A DNA stretch of 64,000 nt from Phaeobacter sp. 22II1-1F12B (GCF_002210165.1 NZ_AQQP01000008.1:62001-126000), one strand, 5' to 3'. Numbered from the stretch's first letter, positions 16,532-25,705 are shown. Numbers and translations: made by a program. The notes: generated by a model from the letters alone, not told the origin.

Positions 16532-17278
16532 TCAGCCGTTGGCTGCACGGTCCAACCGGTCAGAATGGGCTTGGATCAGCAATTCGGCGGTCAGACTGTA
16601 ATGGGCGGTCAGCAGGTCGACCGCGAGCGGCGCGTTGCGGGCAAGCGCCGCATCCGAAATCGCGCCATGCTCGATCATCAGGTCGCGGGCCGGGTTCAAT
16701 GAAAGGTTGCTGAGGCTGGGCATACGGTAACGGACCGAGCCAAGGTAAAGGTTGTCAATGATTTGCTCCAACCGGCGAGAGCCGCTGGCAGAGATCAGGG
16801 CAACGTGAAAATCGCGATGACGGTCTTCAAGCGCGGCGAGGCTTTCAGGATCGTTAGGGTTACTGCGTTCGTTCTGGCGACCGAGCGCGTGCAGGCTCGA
16901 AACGATGCGTCCTTCCCAATCGTCGTCTCCGCGCTTGATCGAGCGGCGCAGAGCCTCGGTTTCGACAAAGGTTCGCGTCTCCATCGTATCGCGCAGATCG
17001 TCAAGCGACAGCGGGGCAACGCGAAAGCCACGCATGGCTTCGGAGGTGACCAGTCCTTCGGCTGCCAGCCGTGTCAAAGCCTCACGCAGGGGAGAGAAGC
17101 CGACACCGCAACGCTCCTGCAATTGAGCCAGCCGCAATGGCTGTTCGGGGACAAATGCACCGCTGATGATCTCGTGACGCAGAAGTGAGTAGGCCTGCTC
17201 GCCGCGCGACTTGGTAGATTTGCTCAAAGCTTTGGCCACGATTGGTCCTTTTTGCTCGGTACTGAACAGCGACAACAC
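16532..17278 (-). CDS. GntR-family (FCD/FadR-type) transcription regulator
   Basis: A 248-residue regulator with an N-terminal winged helix (about 25-90: SLLRHEIISGAFVPEQPLRL, then GVGFSPLREALTRLAAEGLV) and a C-terminal all-helical FCD ligand domain (about 105-235, with histidine positions in RHRDFHVALI and YSLTAEL). It diverges from the gentisate dioxygenase gene, with 137 bases in between, and is probably the repressor of the catabolic operon. The effector cannot be told from sequence. A start at a later codon is possible because the first 12 residues are not family-like. Confidence 0.88.
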   Translation of the reverse strand: MLSLFSTEQKGPIVAKALSKSTKSRGEQAYSLLRHEIISGAFVPEQPLRLAQLQERCGVGFSPLREALTRLAAEGLVTSEAMRGFRVAPLSLDDLRDTMETRTFVETEALRRSIKRGDDDWEGRIVSSLHALGRQNERSNPNDPESLAALEDRHRDFHVALISASGSRRLEQIIDNLYLGSVRYRMPSLSNLSLNPARDLMIEHGAISDAALARNAPLAVDLLTAHYSLTAELLIQAHSDRLDRAANG

Positions 17279-17345
17279 GTTCCAGTGGGAACCGAAATCG
17301 TACAGAAATTTTCGTTGATACGGTAAATAATAGCAAGAACATAAA

Positions 17346-17357
17346 ATTTTCGAAAAT
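17346..17357 (+). promoter_or_regulatory. Perfect 12-base palindrome, possible GntR operator
   Basis: ATTTTCGAAAAT is a perfect palindrome in the AT-rich gap between the divergent gntR and dioxygenase genes. A related half-site (AAATTTTCG) lies nearby at about 17305-17313. An operator for the adjacent regulator is the simplest reading, but FCD-type operators vary widely. Confidence 0.4.
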
Positions 17358-17415
17358 CTTTGATTTTGTGATGATCGCCGATATGGTCGATTTCAGAACG
17401 CGAACGGAGGAATCG

Positions 17416-18537
17416 ATGAGCAAGCCGAGAGACAGCTACCGCGAAGACGTTGCCGGACGCGCTAACGTCGAGGATACGCCTGAGTTGCTGGCTTATTACG
17501 ATGAGCTTGAAAGCTATGATGCGGGTGCTCTCTGGACCGTGGCGAACAAGATCGAACCATGGGAGCCGGTGAGCAGTTCGAATCCGGTGCTGTGGCGATT
17601 TCAGGATCTTCGAGAGCACGTGCTGCGTTCAGTCGATCTGGTGACGCCCGAAAAAGCCGGACGACGTGTGATCTATCTGAACAATCCCGGTCGAAGCGAT
17701 GTCGCGGCAGCGGTGGGGTGGATCTACGCTGGTCTGCAGGTAATGCATCCGGGCGAACAGGCCAGCGCGCATCGTCATTCGGCCAGCGCGATCCGTTTCA
17801 TCATGGAGGGCACCGGCGCCTACACGGTGGTCGACGGCCACAAGATGACGCTGGGCCATAACGACTTCGTCCTGACGCCAAACGGCACATGGCACGAACA
17901 TGCAGTTTCGTCGGATGGCTCGCCCTGCATCTGGCAGGATGGGCTGGATATCCCCTTCGTCAATGCGATGGAGGCCAATTTCTACGAGGTCCACCCGGAT
18001 TTGACGCAGGCTGTTGCCTATCCGGTCGACGACATGACCAAGACATGGGGCAATCCTGGCCTGACACCAGGCGGCGGGAACTGGACCAAGGGCTATAGCC
18101 CGATGTTCAAGTATGAATGGGCGCCGACCTACGACGCCCTCACCAAGCTTGCAGCCTGTTCGGACGGATCGCCGTTCGACGGCGTGCTGATGGAATACGT
18201 CAACCCGGTCACGAATGGACCTGTCATGAAGACCTTGGGAGCCAGCATGCAGATGCTGCGACCGGGCGAGCGGACCAAGGCCCATCGTCATACCGGCAGT
18301 TATCTTTACCACGTCGCCAAAGGCAGCGGCCATTCAATCATCAACGGCAAGCGCTTCGATTGGAATGAGCATGATATCTTCTGCGTGCCGTCCTGGGCCT
18401 GGCATGAACACGCCAATGCCTCGGACCGCGACGATGCCGTGCTGTTCTGTCTGAACGATCTGCCGGTCATGCGGGCCATGGGGCTCTATCGTGAACAGGC
18501 TTTTGGCGAAAATGGCGGCCATCAGCCTGTCCTGTGA
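17416..18537 (+). CDS. Gentisate 1,2-dioxygenase-like bicupin
   Basis: A 373-residue cytosolic enzyme with two cupin domains. The first (about 100-185) has the metal-binding box HRHSASAIRF and WHEHAVSS; the second (about 270-350) repeats it with HRHTGSYLYHV and WHEHANASD. Gentisate dioxygenases of this size use Fe(II) to open the ring of 2,5-dihydroxybenzoate to maleylpyruvate. The ATG at 17416 is preceded by CGGAGG. The neighbour is a fumarylacetoacetate-hydrolase-family gene, as in gentisate pathways. A related substrate such as 1-hydroxy-2-naphthoate or salicylate is possible. Confidence 0.82.
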   Translation: MSKPRDSYREDVAGRANVEDTPELLAYYDELESYDAGALWTVANKIEPWEPVSSSNPVLWRFQDLREHVLRSVDLVTPEKAGRRVIYLNNPGRSDVAAAVGWIYAGLQVMHPGEQASAHRHSASAIRFIMEGTGAYTVVDGHKMTLGHNDFVLTPNGTWHEHAVSSDGSPCIWQDGLDIPFVNAMEANFYEVHPDLTQAVAYPVDDMTKTWGNPGLTPGGGNWTKGYSPMFKYEWAPTYDALTKLAACSDGSPFDGVLMEYVNPVTNGPVMKTLGASMQMLRPGERTKAHRHTGSYLYHVAKGSGHSIINGKRFDWNEHDIFCVPSWAWHEHANASDRDDAVLFCLNDLPVMRAMGLYREQAFGENGGHQPVL

Positions 18538-18561
18538 CGCATTCAAATAAGGGAAAAACAC

Positions 18562-19488
18562 ATGAAACTCGTAACGTTTCGCAGCGGCGTCGAGGCTGCG
18601 GCACGGCTTGGACTGTGCCATGAGGATCAGGTTGTCGATGTGGCGGCGCTTGCTGCCTCGCAAGGGGAAAGCCTGCCTGACACGATGCTGGGGCTCATCG
18701 ACACTGGTCAGGCCGGGCTGGATGCGCTGCACGCACTCATGAAACGGGTGGGCAAGACGCTACCGGCTGGCACCGCGACCCCGCTGGCCAACGTAACGCT
18801 GCTGGCGCCGATCCCTCGGCCGCGCAAGAATATCTTTGGAATTGGACTGAACTATACCGAGCACGTGGCAGAGAGCGCAAAGACGCTAGACACGAACCCG
18901 GATCTTCCGCGCGAGCCGGTCGTATTCTCAAAACCTCCGACCAGCGTTATCGGACCGGGTGAGCCGATCCTTCACGATAGCAGCATGACCAAGCAATTGG
19001 ATTGGGAGGTCGAACTGGCCGCAATCATCGGCACCCGCGCGAAACGGGTGCGCCGGGACGACGCACTTTCCCATGTCTTTGGCTATTCTGTAATGATCGA
19101 CGTTTCGGCCCGCGATAACCGCCGCGCCGGGCAGTGGATCTTTTCCAAGGGCATGGACAGTTACGCTCCCTTCGGCCCCTGCATCGTCACCGCCGACGAA
19201 ATCCCCGATCCACATACACTGGACCTGTGGCTGACAAAGAATGGCGAGGAAAAGCAGAATTCGAGCACTGCAAAGATGCTTTTCAAAGTCGATGAACTTA
19301 TCGCGGATATCAGCCGGGGCATCACGCTTGAACCCGGAGATATCATTGCCACCGGTACGCCCGCAGGAGTGGGCGCGGGTCGCGACCCGCAAGAATGGAT
19401 GTGGCCGGGCGATGTGATCGTGGCTTGTGTCGAAGGCATCGGCACTTTGCGGCACCCGGTTGTCGATAACACGCCGCCGGGAGAATGA
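18562..19488 (+). CDS. Fumarylacetoacetate hydrolase family protein (probable fumarylpyruvate hydrolase)
   Basis: A 308-residue protein with an N-terminal 70-residue region and the FAH fold after it: GIGLNYTEHVAES (about 94-106), a metal-binding Glu in DWEVELAAIIG (about 144-154), and the C-terminal TGTPAGVGAG. In the gentisate route such an enzyme splits fumarylpyruvate into fumarate and pyruvate. It lies 24 bases after the dioxygenase. FAH members also act as decarboxylases or isomerases, so the exact reaction is inferred from context. Confidence 0.82.
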   Translation: MKLVTFRSGVEAAARLGLCHEDQVVDVAALAASQGESLPDTMLGLIDTGQAGLDALHALMKRVGKTLPAGTATPLANVTLLAPIPRPRKNIFGIGLNYTEHVAESAKTLDTNPDLPREPVVFSKPPTSVIGPGEPILHDSSMTKQLDWEVELAAIIGTRAKRVRRDDALSHVFGYSVMIDVSARDNRRAGQWIFSKGMDSYAPFGPCIVTADEIPDPHTLDLWLTKNGEEKQNSSTAKMLFKVDELIADISRGITLEPGDIIATGTPAGVGAGRDPQEWMWPGDVIVACVEGIGTLRHPVVDNTPPGE

Positions 19489-19489
19489 G

Positions 19490-19714
19490 ATGAGAGCTGC
19501 CAGTTTGGTCGCATTCGATCTAGCGCTGGGTCGCGCCTATGACACGCGCGGCTCTGACTGTTCATTCGAGGAAGGTTATCCGATGCTTGGGAAGAACGGC
19601 TTCTATGCTTTCGGCGACTACGTCCGACCTGATGTCATAGGCTTGCGTCAGGATCGCGCCGCGCAGTTCGGCGGTAACTCAGTATTCCGGTGGGAACGCG
19701 ACAATGCGTTATGA
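19490..19714 (+). CDS. Small hypothetical protein between FAH and flavin reductase genes
   Basis: An open frame of 74 residues begins 1 base after the FAH stop and runs 11 bases into the flavin reductase gene, filling an otherwise empty gap of 215 bases. The composition is acidic and aromatic (EGYPMLGKNGFYAFGDYVRP) and unlike random sequence, but I recognise no family. It could be a short conserved gene, a fragment of a lost enzyme, or chance. The ribosome site is weak. Confidence 0.35.
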   Translation: MRAASLVAFDLALGRAYDTRGSDCSFEEGYPMLGKNGFYAFGDYVRPDVIGLRQDRAAQFGGNSVFRWERDNAL

Positions 19715-20321
19715 CCTGACACCCGAAACGCGCACGCTGGGTTACAAGCTGCTGACAGCAACCGTGACGCCGCGCCCGATTGGCTGGGTCACCAGCGTTT
19801 CGCCCGGTGGCATCGTGAACGCCGCACCCTATAGCTTTTTCAACGTGATGGGCGATGCGCCCCCGGTCGTCGCGCTTGGTATCATGGGTAGGCCCGACGG
19901 CAGCCTAAAGGACACTGCGCGCAACATCCTTACGGCGAAGGACTTCGTGGTGAACCTGGTCAGCCGGGATCTGGCCGAAGCGATGAACGTGACCTGCATC
20001 GATGCGCCGCCCGAGGTGAGCGAGATCGACCTTGCAAAGCTAGAAACCCTGCCCGGCGCGCATGTTGCCGCGCCCAGGATCGCGCGGGCGCCGGTGTCAT
20101 TCGAATGTGTGATGCAGCAGGTGGTGGAAACCGGGCCGGTTCAGCGTCTCCTGATTGGTGAGGTCAAGGCCATCCATATTGCCGATGCCTGTCTGCTGGA
20201 CCCAGAGCGCGGCCACGTGGACACTACCGGGCTTGACCTGATCGCCCGAATGCACGGCGCGGGCTGGTATGCCCAGGCTCGCAACTTGTTCGAACTAGAG
20301 CGACCGGTCTACGGGAAATAG
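19704..20321 (+). CDS. Flavin reductase family protein
   Basis: A 205-residue FMN-binding split-barrel protein: TVTPRPIGWVTSVSPGG (about 21-37), NAAPYSFFNVMGDAPPVV (about 40-57) and DFVVNLVSRDLAEAMN are standard stretches of the flavin-reductase-like domain. Such proteins reduce flavin for a partner monooxygenase or bind flavin in another role. No partner monooxygenase is visible in the island, so its task is unclear. It is in line with the dioxygenase and FAH genes. Confidence 0.82.
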   Translation: MRYDLTPETRTLGYKLLTATVTPRPIGWVTSVSPGGIVNAAPYSFFNVMGDAPPVVALGIMGRPDGSLKDTARNILTAKDFVVNLVSRDLAEAMNVTCIDAPPEVSEIDLAKLETLPGAHVAAPRIARAPVSFECVMQQVVETGPVQRLLIGEVKAIHIADACLLDPERGHVDTTGLDLIARMHGAGWYAQARNLFELERPVYGK

Positions 20322-20393
20322 ATAGCATTCCTCCGCTTGGAAGCGTTTGACGTATTCTAAGTTGCTGCACAATGACTGGAGCGTGGAACTCTT

Positions 20394-21335
20394 TTAAAAC
20401 ACCCCGATCTCGTGCTTTGTCAATTCGGCTTCCAACGCTGCCAGCCAGTCACCCATCGCGGATCCTGGGCTGGGTTCGATGAGAGAAAGGAAATCGATTG
20501 CGGCCGGTGTCATGTCGAAGTTTTCAACCTCGAGACTCGTTAGCGAACCGCCCGTGATCCGGTGGCGGATGACCCAGTCAGGACCGCAGAACAGACATTC
20601 GGTATCTGCTGAAATGGACAGGATCCCGATCAATCCGGTTGTCACCAGGGCGTCGGGCGGTTTCAATCCGTGTCGGCGGAACTGCGCACTGATGGCCTGC
20701 CAGTTCGACGATGCCTCCGACGCGGAAGCCCAAGGGTAGATTAGCAAGTCTTCCGGACGCACCACCTCTTTCCGGGTCAGCGGGTGATCGATTGCACAAC
20801 CGATCGACAGCCCGGAATGGCCAAGATGGCGGCATTTCAGCATGTCAGCGGCATTCGACTCGATACGGGTCCAGTCAACTTGACCGATGTAGCAGTCAAT
20901 TTCCCCGTTCACCAAGGCTTCGATCATTTCCCCGACAAGCCCGGTTCGAAAGGTAAAACGATTGCGAATGTTTCCTGACATAAGCCTTCGGAGCGCCATG
21001 GGGATCGGATTCAGCATGACCGCCGGATTGGCGCCGACTCTCAACTCAGGCATGTCCCTGATCGCGACTTCGTCGGCCAGTTGGTCGATGAACGCAAGGC
21101 TGGGGCGGCTGCGTGTCAAGGCAAGCTGACCGGCCCGGTTGAGCACGACCCCGCGGACGGAACGCTCCACAAGCTCGGTCCCGAAGGCCTCCTCGAGATC
21201 GCGGACCATGGCCGACACGGCTGGCTGGCTGATGTTCAGTCTTTCAGCGACCGCGCGCAGAGATCCTTCCTCTTCGATCAGTTCGAGCAGAAGGATGTGT
21301 CGCAGGCGAAGGCGATAGTACCGGGGATTAGCCAT
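20394..21335 (-). CDS. LysR-family transcription regulator
   Basis: A 313-residue regulator with an N-terminal winged helix (about 10-68: LLELIEEEGSLRAVAERLNI and SQPAVSAMVRDLEEAFGTEL) and a C-terminal periplasmic-binding-like effector domain (about 95-300). It diverges from the tctBAC-CoA transferase unit, with an inverted repeat in the 134-base gap, so it probably controls uptake of the island's substrate. The effector is not identifiable. Confidence 0.92.
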   Translation of the reverse strand: MANPRYYRLRLRHILLLELIEEEGSLRAVAERLNISQPAVSAMVRDLEEAFGTELVERSVRGVVLNRAGQLALTRSRPSLAFIDQLADEVAIRDMPELRVGANPAVMLNPIPMALRRLMSGNIRNRFTFRTGLVGEMIEALVNGEIDCYIGQVDWTRIESNAADMLKCRHLGHSGLSIGCAIDHPLTRKEVVRPEDLLIYPWASASEASSNWQAISAQFRRHGLKPPDALVTTGLIGILSISADTECLFCGPDWVIRHRITGGSLTSLEVENFDMTPAAIDFLSLIEPSPGSAMGDWLAALEAELTKHEIGVF

Positions 21336-21350
21336 CAGTTATCCTGATCA

Positions 21351-21382
21351 CATGATAGAAAGTTCGATCTTTTCTTATCATG
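21351..21382 (+). promoter_or_regulatory. Inverted repeat CATGATA-N18-TATCATG, candidate LysR operator
   Basis: CATGATA at 21351-21357 and TATCATG at 21376-21382 form an inverted repeat between lysR and tctB, and a further TATC/GATA pair lies at 21340-21357. Paired half-sites in a divergent promoter are typical of LysR control. Confidence 0.45.
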
Positions 21383-21469
21383 CCCCATTTGATTTTCTTC
21401 AAAAACCGGCCGTTTTCATCATCAGGGCGAGCTGGTCGGAAAGGCGCGTCCTTTCCAAGGGAGGAATAG

Positions 21470-21910
21470 ATGAGAACCGCAAACATAATTTCCGGCGCTG
21501 CCTTGGCGGTGTTCGGGCTGCTCATGATCTTTGTTGTGATCCCCATCCAGATCGAGGAAGGACCGCCGGGCATGGTCTCGCCCCGCTTGGTGCCTCAGAT
21601 CATGCTCTGGTCGATTACCGGGCTTTCGCTGCTCCTCATCGTGACCAATTTACGCAGCGACGAAGATGAAGGTCCTGCTCCGATCTCCCGTTCAGAGATA
21701 CTTGCTCTGCTGAAATTCGCCGTGGCCTTCGCCGTCGCGCTTGCATTGTTCTTTCTGGCCGGTCCGCTATGGGCCGGGATCGCGCTGGTCGCCGGCACAC
21801 TCTTGCTTCTGGGCGAACGCCGGCCGCTGGTGGTTGCGGCGATGACCGCTGGGCTGATGGGTGCGACCTGGGTTCTGTTTTACCAGATCCTGCGAACGCC
21901 GATCCTGTGA
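21470..21910 (+). CDS. Tripartite tricarboxylate transporter small membrane subunit (TctB)
   Basis: A 146-residue protein with four hydrophobic segments (about 5-25, 40-60, 80-105 and 115-140), the size and topology of TctB. It is the small membrane part of a TTT-type secondary importer. GGGAGGAATAG precedes the ATG. It is followed after 7 bases by tctA. TctB sequences are poorly conserved, so the call leans on context. Confidence 0.85.
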   Translation: MRTANIISGAALAVFGLLMIFVVIPIQIEEGPPGMVSPRLVPQIMLWSITGLSLLLIVTNLRSDEDEGPAPISRSEILALLKFAVAFAVALALFFLAGPLWAGIALVAGTLLLLGERRPLVVAAMTAGLMGATWVLFYQILRTPIL

Positions 21911-21917
21911 GGCCGCG

Positions 21918-23459
21918 ATGCAATCTCTGATTAGCGGCTTCGGCGACGTCTTAAACGTTTACACCTTATTCTGGATACTGGTCGGCGTCATGACCGGCTA
22001 CGTGCTCGGCGCGCTCCCGGGGCTTGGGAAAGGCACCGGTGTCGCCGTTGCCATTCCTTTGACCTTCTACCTTGAACCCGTCGCCGCCATTGCGCTTCTG
22101 ATCGGCATCGCCAAGGGGTCGGCCGCAGGCAGCGCCGTATCAGCCATCCTGCTGAATACGCCGGGAGAGCCGTCTTCCGCCCCGACGGCCTTGGACGGCT
22201 ACCCGCTGGCCCGGCAAGGCAAGGCGCAAAAGGCGCTAAAGATGGGGCTCTACGCGTCGGTCATCGGTGATTTCCTGTCCACCGTCGTGCTGATCACCCT
22301 CGCCGCGCCGCTGGCCCAATATGCGTTGCTGATCGGCCCAGTTGAACTTTGCGCGATCCTCGTCTTTTCCCTGACCTTTATCGGCGGCCTTTCTGGCAAG
22401 TCGCTGATTAAAGGCCTGATTGCAGCCGCCTTCGGGATCCTTGCCGCCACCGTCGGACTCGAAACGGAAAGTTTCATTCCAAGACTGACCTTCGGACTTC
22501 TCGAACTAGATGACGGATTGCCCTTGATCCCGATTGCCATCGGTATGCTCGCCGTGGCCGAAATGGCGATTCAGGCAGGCAATATGGAGCAACTGGACAA
22601 GCAGACGGCTGCCATGGCCGAAAGCAATGACCCCGCCGATCGTAGGGTCACGCGCGATGACTGGCGGCGCAGCGCCGTGCCAATTCTGCGCGGCACTTTC
22701 ATCGGGTCGCTTGTAGGCATCCTGCCCGGCCTTGGCGCCAGTGTCGGTTCGTTCCTGTCATATGGTGCAACACGTCGTGCGTCAGACGACCCCGATAGCT
22801 TTGGCACCGGCCGGATCGAAGGCGTCGCCGCTGCTGAAAGCGCCGACAATGCCGTGGTGCCGTCAAGTTTCGTCCCGCTCTTCGCACTCGGAATTCCGGG
22901 CAGCGTGATCGCGGCTATCCTGATCGCGGCCTTCGTGCTGCACGGGTTGACGCCAGGGCCGCTGATGTTCCGCGAGGACCCGCAGTTGGTAGCAGCGGTC
23001 TATGCCGCCATGCTCTGCGCCAGCGTCGTGCTGCTGGCCATTGGCCTGACCGGGCAGCGCCTGTTTTCGCAGGTCGTCCGGGTGCCGATCCGGCTGATCA
23101 TTCCGGGCGTGCTGCTTCTGTGCTGCATCGGCTCCTACATGGAAACCAGCAGCCTTTTCCCGATATGGATCATGCTCGGATTTGCACTGCTGGGCTTTTT
23201 CGCCAAGAAACTGGACTTTTCATTTGTCACCTTCCTGATCGGCTTTGTCATCGGCCCGTCGGCAGAGTTGACCTTTCGGCAGTCCCTTCAGCTTCTGAAC
23301 CACGACTGGCGCAATCTGGGTGATCACCCGATCGCGCTTGTTTTCATGGCCCTCACGCTGGTGACGCTTGTCATCCTTGCGCGGGGCCGCACCAAAAGCG
23401 CGTCCCGCGAGACCGGACCCGCCGTCACAGGACAAAATCACGAAGGGAGGATATCGTGA
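21918..23459 (+). CDS. Tripartite tricarboxylate transporter large membrane subunit (TctA)
   Basis: A 513-residue, about 11-span membrane protein with the duplicated Gly/Pro-rich TctA motifs GALPGLGKGTGVAVAIPLTF near residue 31 and GILPGLGASVGSFLSYG near 270. It is the ion-coupled channel subunit of a TTT importer. The ATG at 21918 has GAGG upstream; a longer in-frame version would overlap tctB heavily. The stop overlaps the tctC start by 4 bases (GTGA). Confidence 0.93.
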   Translation: MQSLISGFGDVLNVYTLFWILVGVMTGYVLGALPGLGKGTGVAVAIPLTFYLEPVAAIALLIGIAKGSAAGSAVSAILLNTPGEPSSAPTALDGYPLARQGKAQKALKMGLYASVIGDFLSTVVLITLAAPLAQYALLIGPVELCAILVFSLTFIGGLSGKSLIKGLIAAAFGILAATVGLETESFIPRLTFGLLELDDGLPLIPIAIGMLAVAEMAIQAGNMEQLDKQTAAMAESNDPADRRVTRDDWRRSAVPILRGTFIGSLVGILPGLGASVGSFLSYGATRRASDDPDSFGTGRIEGVAAAESADNAVVPSSFVPLFALGIPGSVIAAILIAAFVLHGLTPGPLMFREDPQLVAAVYAAMLCASVVLLAIGLTGQRLFSQVVRVPIRLIIPGVLLLCCIGSYMETSSLFPIWIMLGFALLGFFAKKLDFSFVTFLIGFVIGPSAELTFRQSLQLLNHDWRNLGDHPIALVFMALTLVTLVILARGRTKSASRETGPAVTGQNHEGRIS

Positions 23460-24421
23460 AACTGAACCGACGCCACCTTACAGCGGCCATTGCCGCGCTC
23501 TTGCTGGGTACATCCGGGCTGGCTGCCCCCGTGCTGGCGCAGGAGGACTACCCGACCAAACCGATCTCGATGCTGGTCGGCTACAATGCCGGTGGGCAGA
23601 CCGATCTGGTCGCCCGCGCTGCAGCGCAGGTCCTTTCGGCCGAACTTGGCCAGCCGATCAATGTCATCAACCGACCGGGAGCGGGCGGCGCCGTCGCCGC
23701 ACGCGAGGTCACCCAGGCCGATCCTGACGGCTATACCATGCTGTTCCATGCCAATTCGGTCGTGAATGCCGAACCTTTCCTGATGAAACGTGTGAACTTC
23801 ACGCCAGATGATTTCGAATGGGCCGGATTCATAACGGCCTATCAGGTCAGCCTCGCCGCGCCCGCCAGTGCGCCCTATGACGATCTCGATGAGTTCATCG
23901 CCTGGGCCAAGGAGAATCCCGGCTTTTCGGTCGCGTCTCTCAGCCCCACGGCGAGGATGATGATGAGCGAGATCGCCAAGAAGGAAGGGCTGGAGGTCAA
24001 CTATGTCCCTGTAAAGGGGGGCGGCGACATGGTGAACACACTCTTGGGAAACCAAGTGGCGGCGGCTTATTCCGGAGGTATCCACGTCAAGTATCCCGAC
24101 CAGATCAAAACGCTGGCCACCCTGACCACCTATCGCCAGCCGTCTTGGCCCGATGTTAAGTCAATCGAGGAATACGGCTATCCACTTGCCATGGACAGCC
24201 GGGCTGGGGTGATGCTGCCCAAGGGCACGCCGCAGGAGATCGTGCAAAAGATTTCCGACGCGCTGGCCGTGGCAGAAACCGATGAAACCTTTTTGAAGGT
24301 CACCGGATCGGCCGCCATTCCGGTCATGTACATGAATGCACAAGAGGCCCGCGCCGAGATGGACCGGACCTACGAGGTGCATGGCGAGATCTTCCGAAAG
24401 GCGGGTATCGAACCGCAATAG
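23456..24421 (+). CDS. Tripartite tricarboxylate transporter substrate-binding protein (TctC)
   Basis: A 321-residue periplasmic binding protein. A signal peptide (HLTAAIAALLLGTSGLAAPVLA, cleaved near residue 28) is followed by the Bug/TctC fold: DYPTKPISMLVGYNAGGQTD, INVINRPGAGGAVAAREV and GYTMLF. It captures an organic anion for TctAB. The start is GTG, with GGGAGG before it inside the tctA end. Substrate class cannot be read from sequence; aromatic or dicarboxylic acids fit the neighbours. Confidence 0.92.
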   Translation: MKLNRRHLTAAIAALLLGTSGLAAPVLAQEDYPTKPISMLVGYNAGGQTDLVARAAAQVLSAELGQPINVINRPGAGGAVAAREVTQADPDGYTMLFHANSVVNAEPFLMKRVNFTPDDFEWAGFITAYQVSLAAPASAPYDDLDEFIAWAKENPGFSVASLSPTARMMMSEIAKKEGLEVNYVPVKGGGDMVNTLLGNQVAAAYSGGIHVKYPDQIKTLATLTTYRQPSWPDVKSIEEYGYPLAMDSRAGVMLPKGTPQEIVQKISDALAVAETDETFLKVTGSAAIPVMYMNAQEARAEMDRTYEVHGEIFRKAGIEPQ

Positions 24422-24502
24422 GCGTCTGGATCCGACTGCACGGCCCGGGTCAGGGCCGTGCGGTACATTCCTTTTCCCAATCACTTCACAAGGATTCAAC
24501 CG

Positions 24503-25705
24503 ATGTTCCAACCGCTCAAGGGCCTGCGGGTCGTCGACCTGTCACAGGTGCTCGCCGGACCCTATGCCACCTATCTTCTCGCACTGATGGGCGCGGAAGT
24601 GCTGAAAATCGAAAAACCGGGTGAAGGCGACTGGACCCGCGTTGGCGGCGGCGTCCCTGAACTGGCGAAACGCAAGCTGGGTCTGGCTTACCTCGTTCAG
24701 GGCGGCAACAAGAAGTCGGTCACGATTGACCTCAAGACCCCGGAAGGTCTTGAGGTCGCGAAAAAGCTGATCTCGACCGCGGACATCTTTATTGAGAACT
24801 TCAAACCGGGTGTTGCCGAACGGTTGGGTCTGGGCTTTGACGTGGTCAAAGCACTGGCGCCCAAGGTCGTTTATTGTTCCATATCCGCCTTTGGTCAGAG
24901 CGGCCCGTTCAGCGGTCGACCGGCCTATGACCACGTCATCCAGGGCATGTGCGGTATCATGATGACCACCGGGCAGCCCGGATCGGGACCGAACAAGGTG
25001 GGCTCTCCTTACGTCGATTACGCTACCGGGATGAACGCAGCCCTTGCCGTCGTTTCCGGCGTTTTGGAATCGCAACGCACCGGCGATGCCGTGCAGGTCG
25101 ACGTGTCCATGCTCGACACATCGCTGATGCTGATGGCGTCCCTGATGAGCACGCATCTCACCACCGGTTGGGTCCCGCAGCAATCGGGCAACGAAGCCTG
25201 GAGCCAGAGCCCGTCGTCCGGCGCATTTGAAACCGCAGACGGGGTTCTCATGCTGGCCGCCAACAATGAACCGCAGTTCCAGCGCATGTGCCACGCGATC
25301 GGCGCGCCTGATATACTGCAGGACCCGCGCTGGGGCACGCCCGAAGACCGCAGTCAGAATGCGGCAGACCTGCGCGAAAAACTGAACTCTATCTTTCTGA
25401 CCCGCCCGGCTTTGGAATGGGAGGCACTGCTCGCCGACGTAACCGTACCCGCAGGACGCATACGCGGGCTCGAGGAAATACTGCACGAAGACCAGATTGC
25501 TGCGCGCGGTTTGATGTCCACGCTTGAGATCGAAGGCATTGATCACCCGGTCCACGTACCTTCGCTGAGTTTCGTTGCGAACGGAACAGCGACCACGGCA
25601 TCCCGCGTTCCTTCCGAACTTGGTGCAGACACCGACGTGGTGCTCGGCGCTCTTGGCTACGATAAAGGCGCGATAGAAAGCTTGAGGAACGCCGGTAAGA
25701 TCTGA
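24503..25705 (+). CDS. Class III CoA transferase (CaiB/BaiF family)
   Basis: A 400-residue enzyme with the family opening GLRVVDLSQVLAGPYATYLL, the region GAEVLKIEKPGEGDWTR and the likely catalytic Asp in PAYDHVIQG (about residue 144). Such enzymes move CoA between carboxylic acids. The ATG at 24503 has AAGGA upstream. Being directly after tctC, it may activate the imported acid to a CoA ester. About 270 AT-rich bases without a gene follow. Confidence 0.9.
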   Translation: MFQPLKGLRVVDLSQVLAGPYATYLLALMGAEVLKIEKPGEGDWTRVGGGVPELAKRKLGLAYLVQGGNKKSVTIDLKTPEGLEVAKKLISTADIFIENFKPGVAERLGLGFDVVKALAPKVVYCSISAFGQSGPFSGRPAYDHVIQGMCGIMMTTGQPGSGPNKVGSPYVDYATGMNAALAVVSGVLESQRTGDAVQVDVSMLDTSLMLMASLMSTHLTTGWVPQQSGNEAWSQSPSSGAFETADGVLMLAANNEPQFQRMCHAIGAPDILQDPRWGTPEDRSQNAADLREKLNSIFLTRPALEWEALLADVTVPAGRIRGLEEILHEDQIAARGLMSTLEIEGIDHPVHVPSLSFVANGTATTASRVPSELGADTDVVLGALGYDKGAIESLRNAGKI

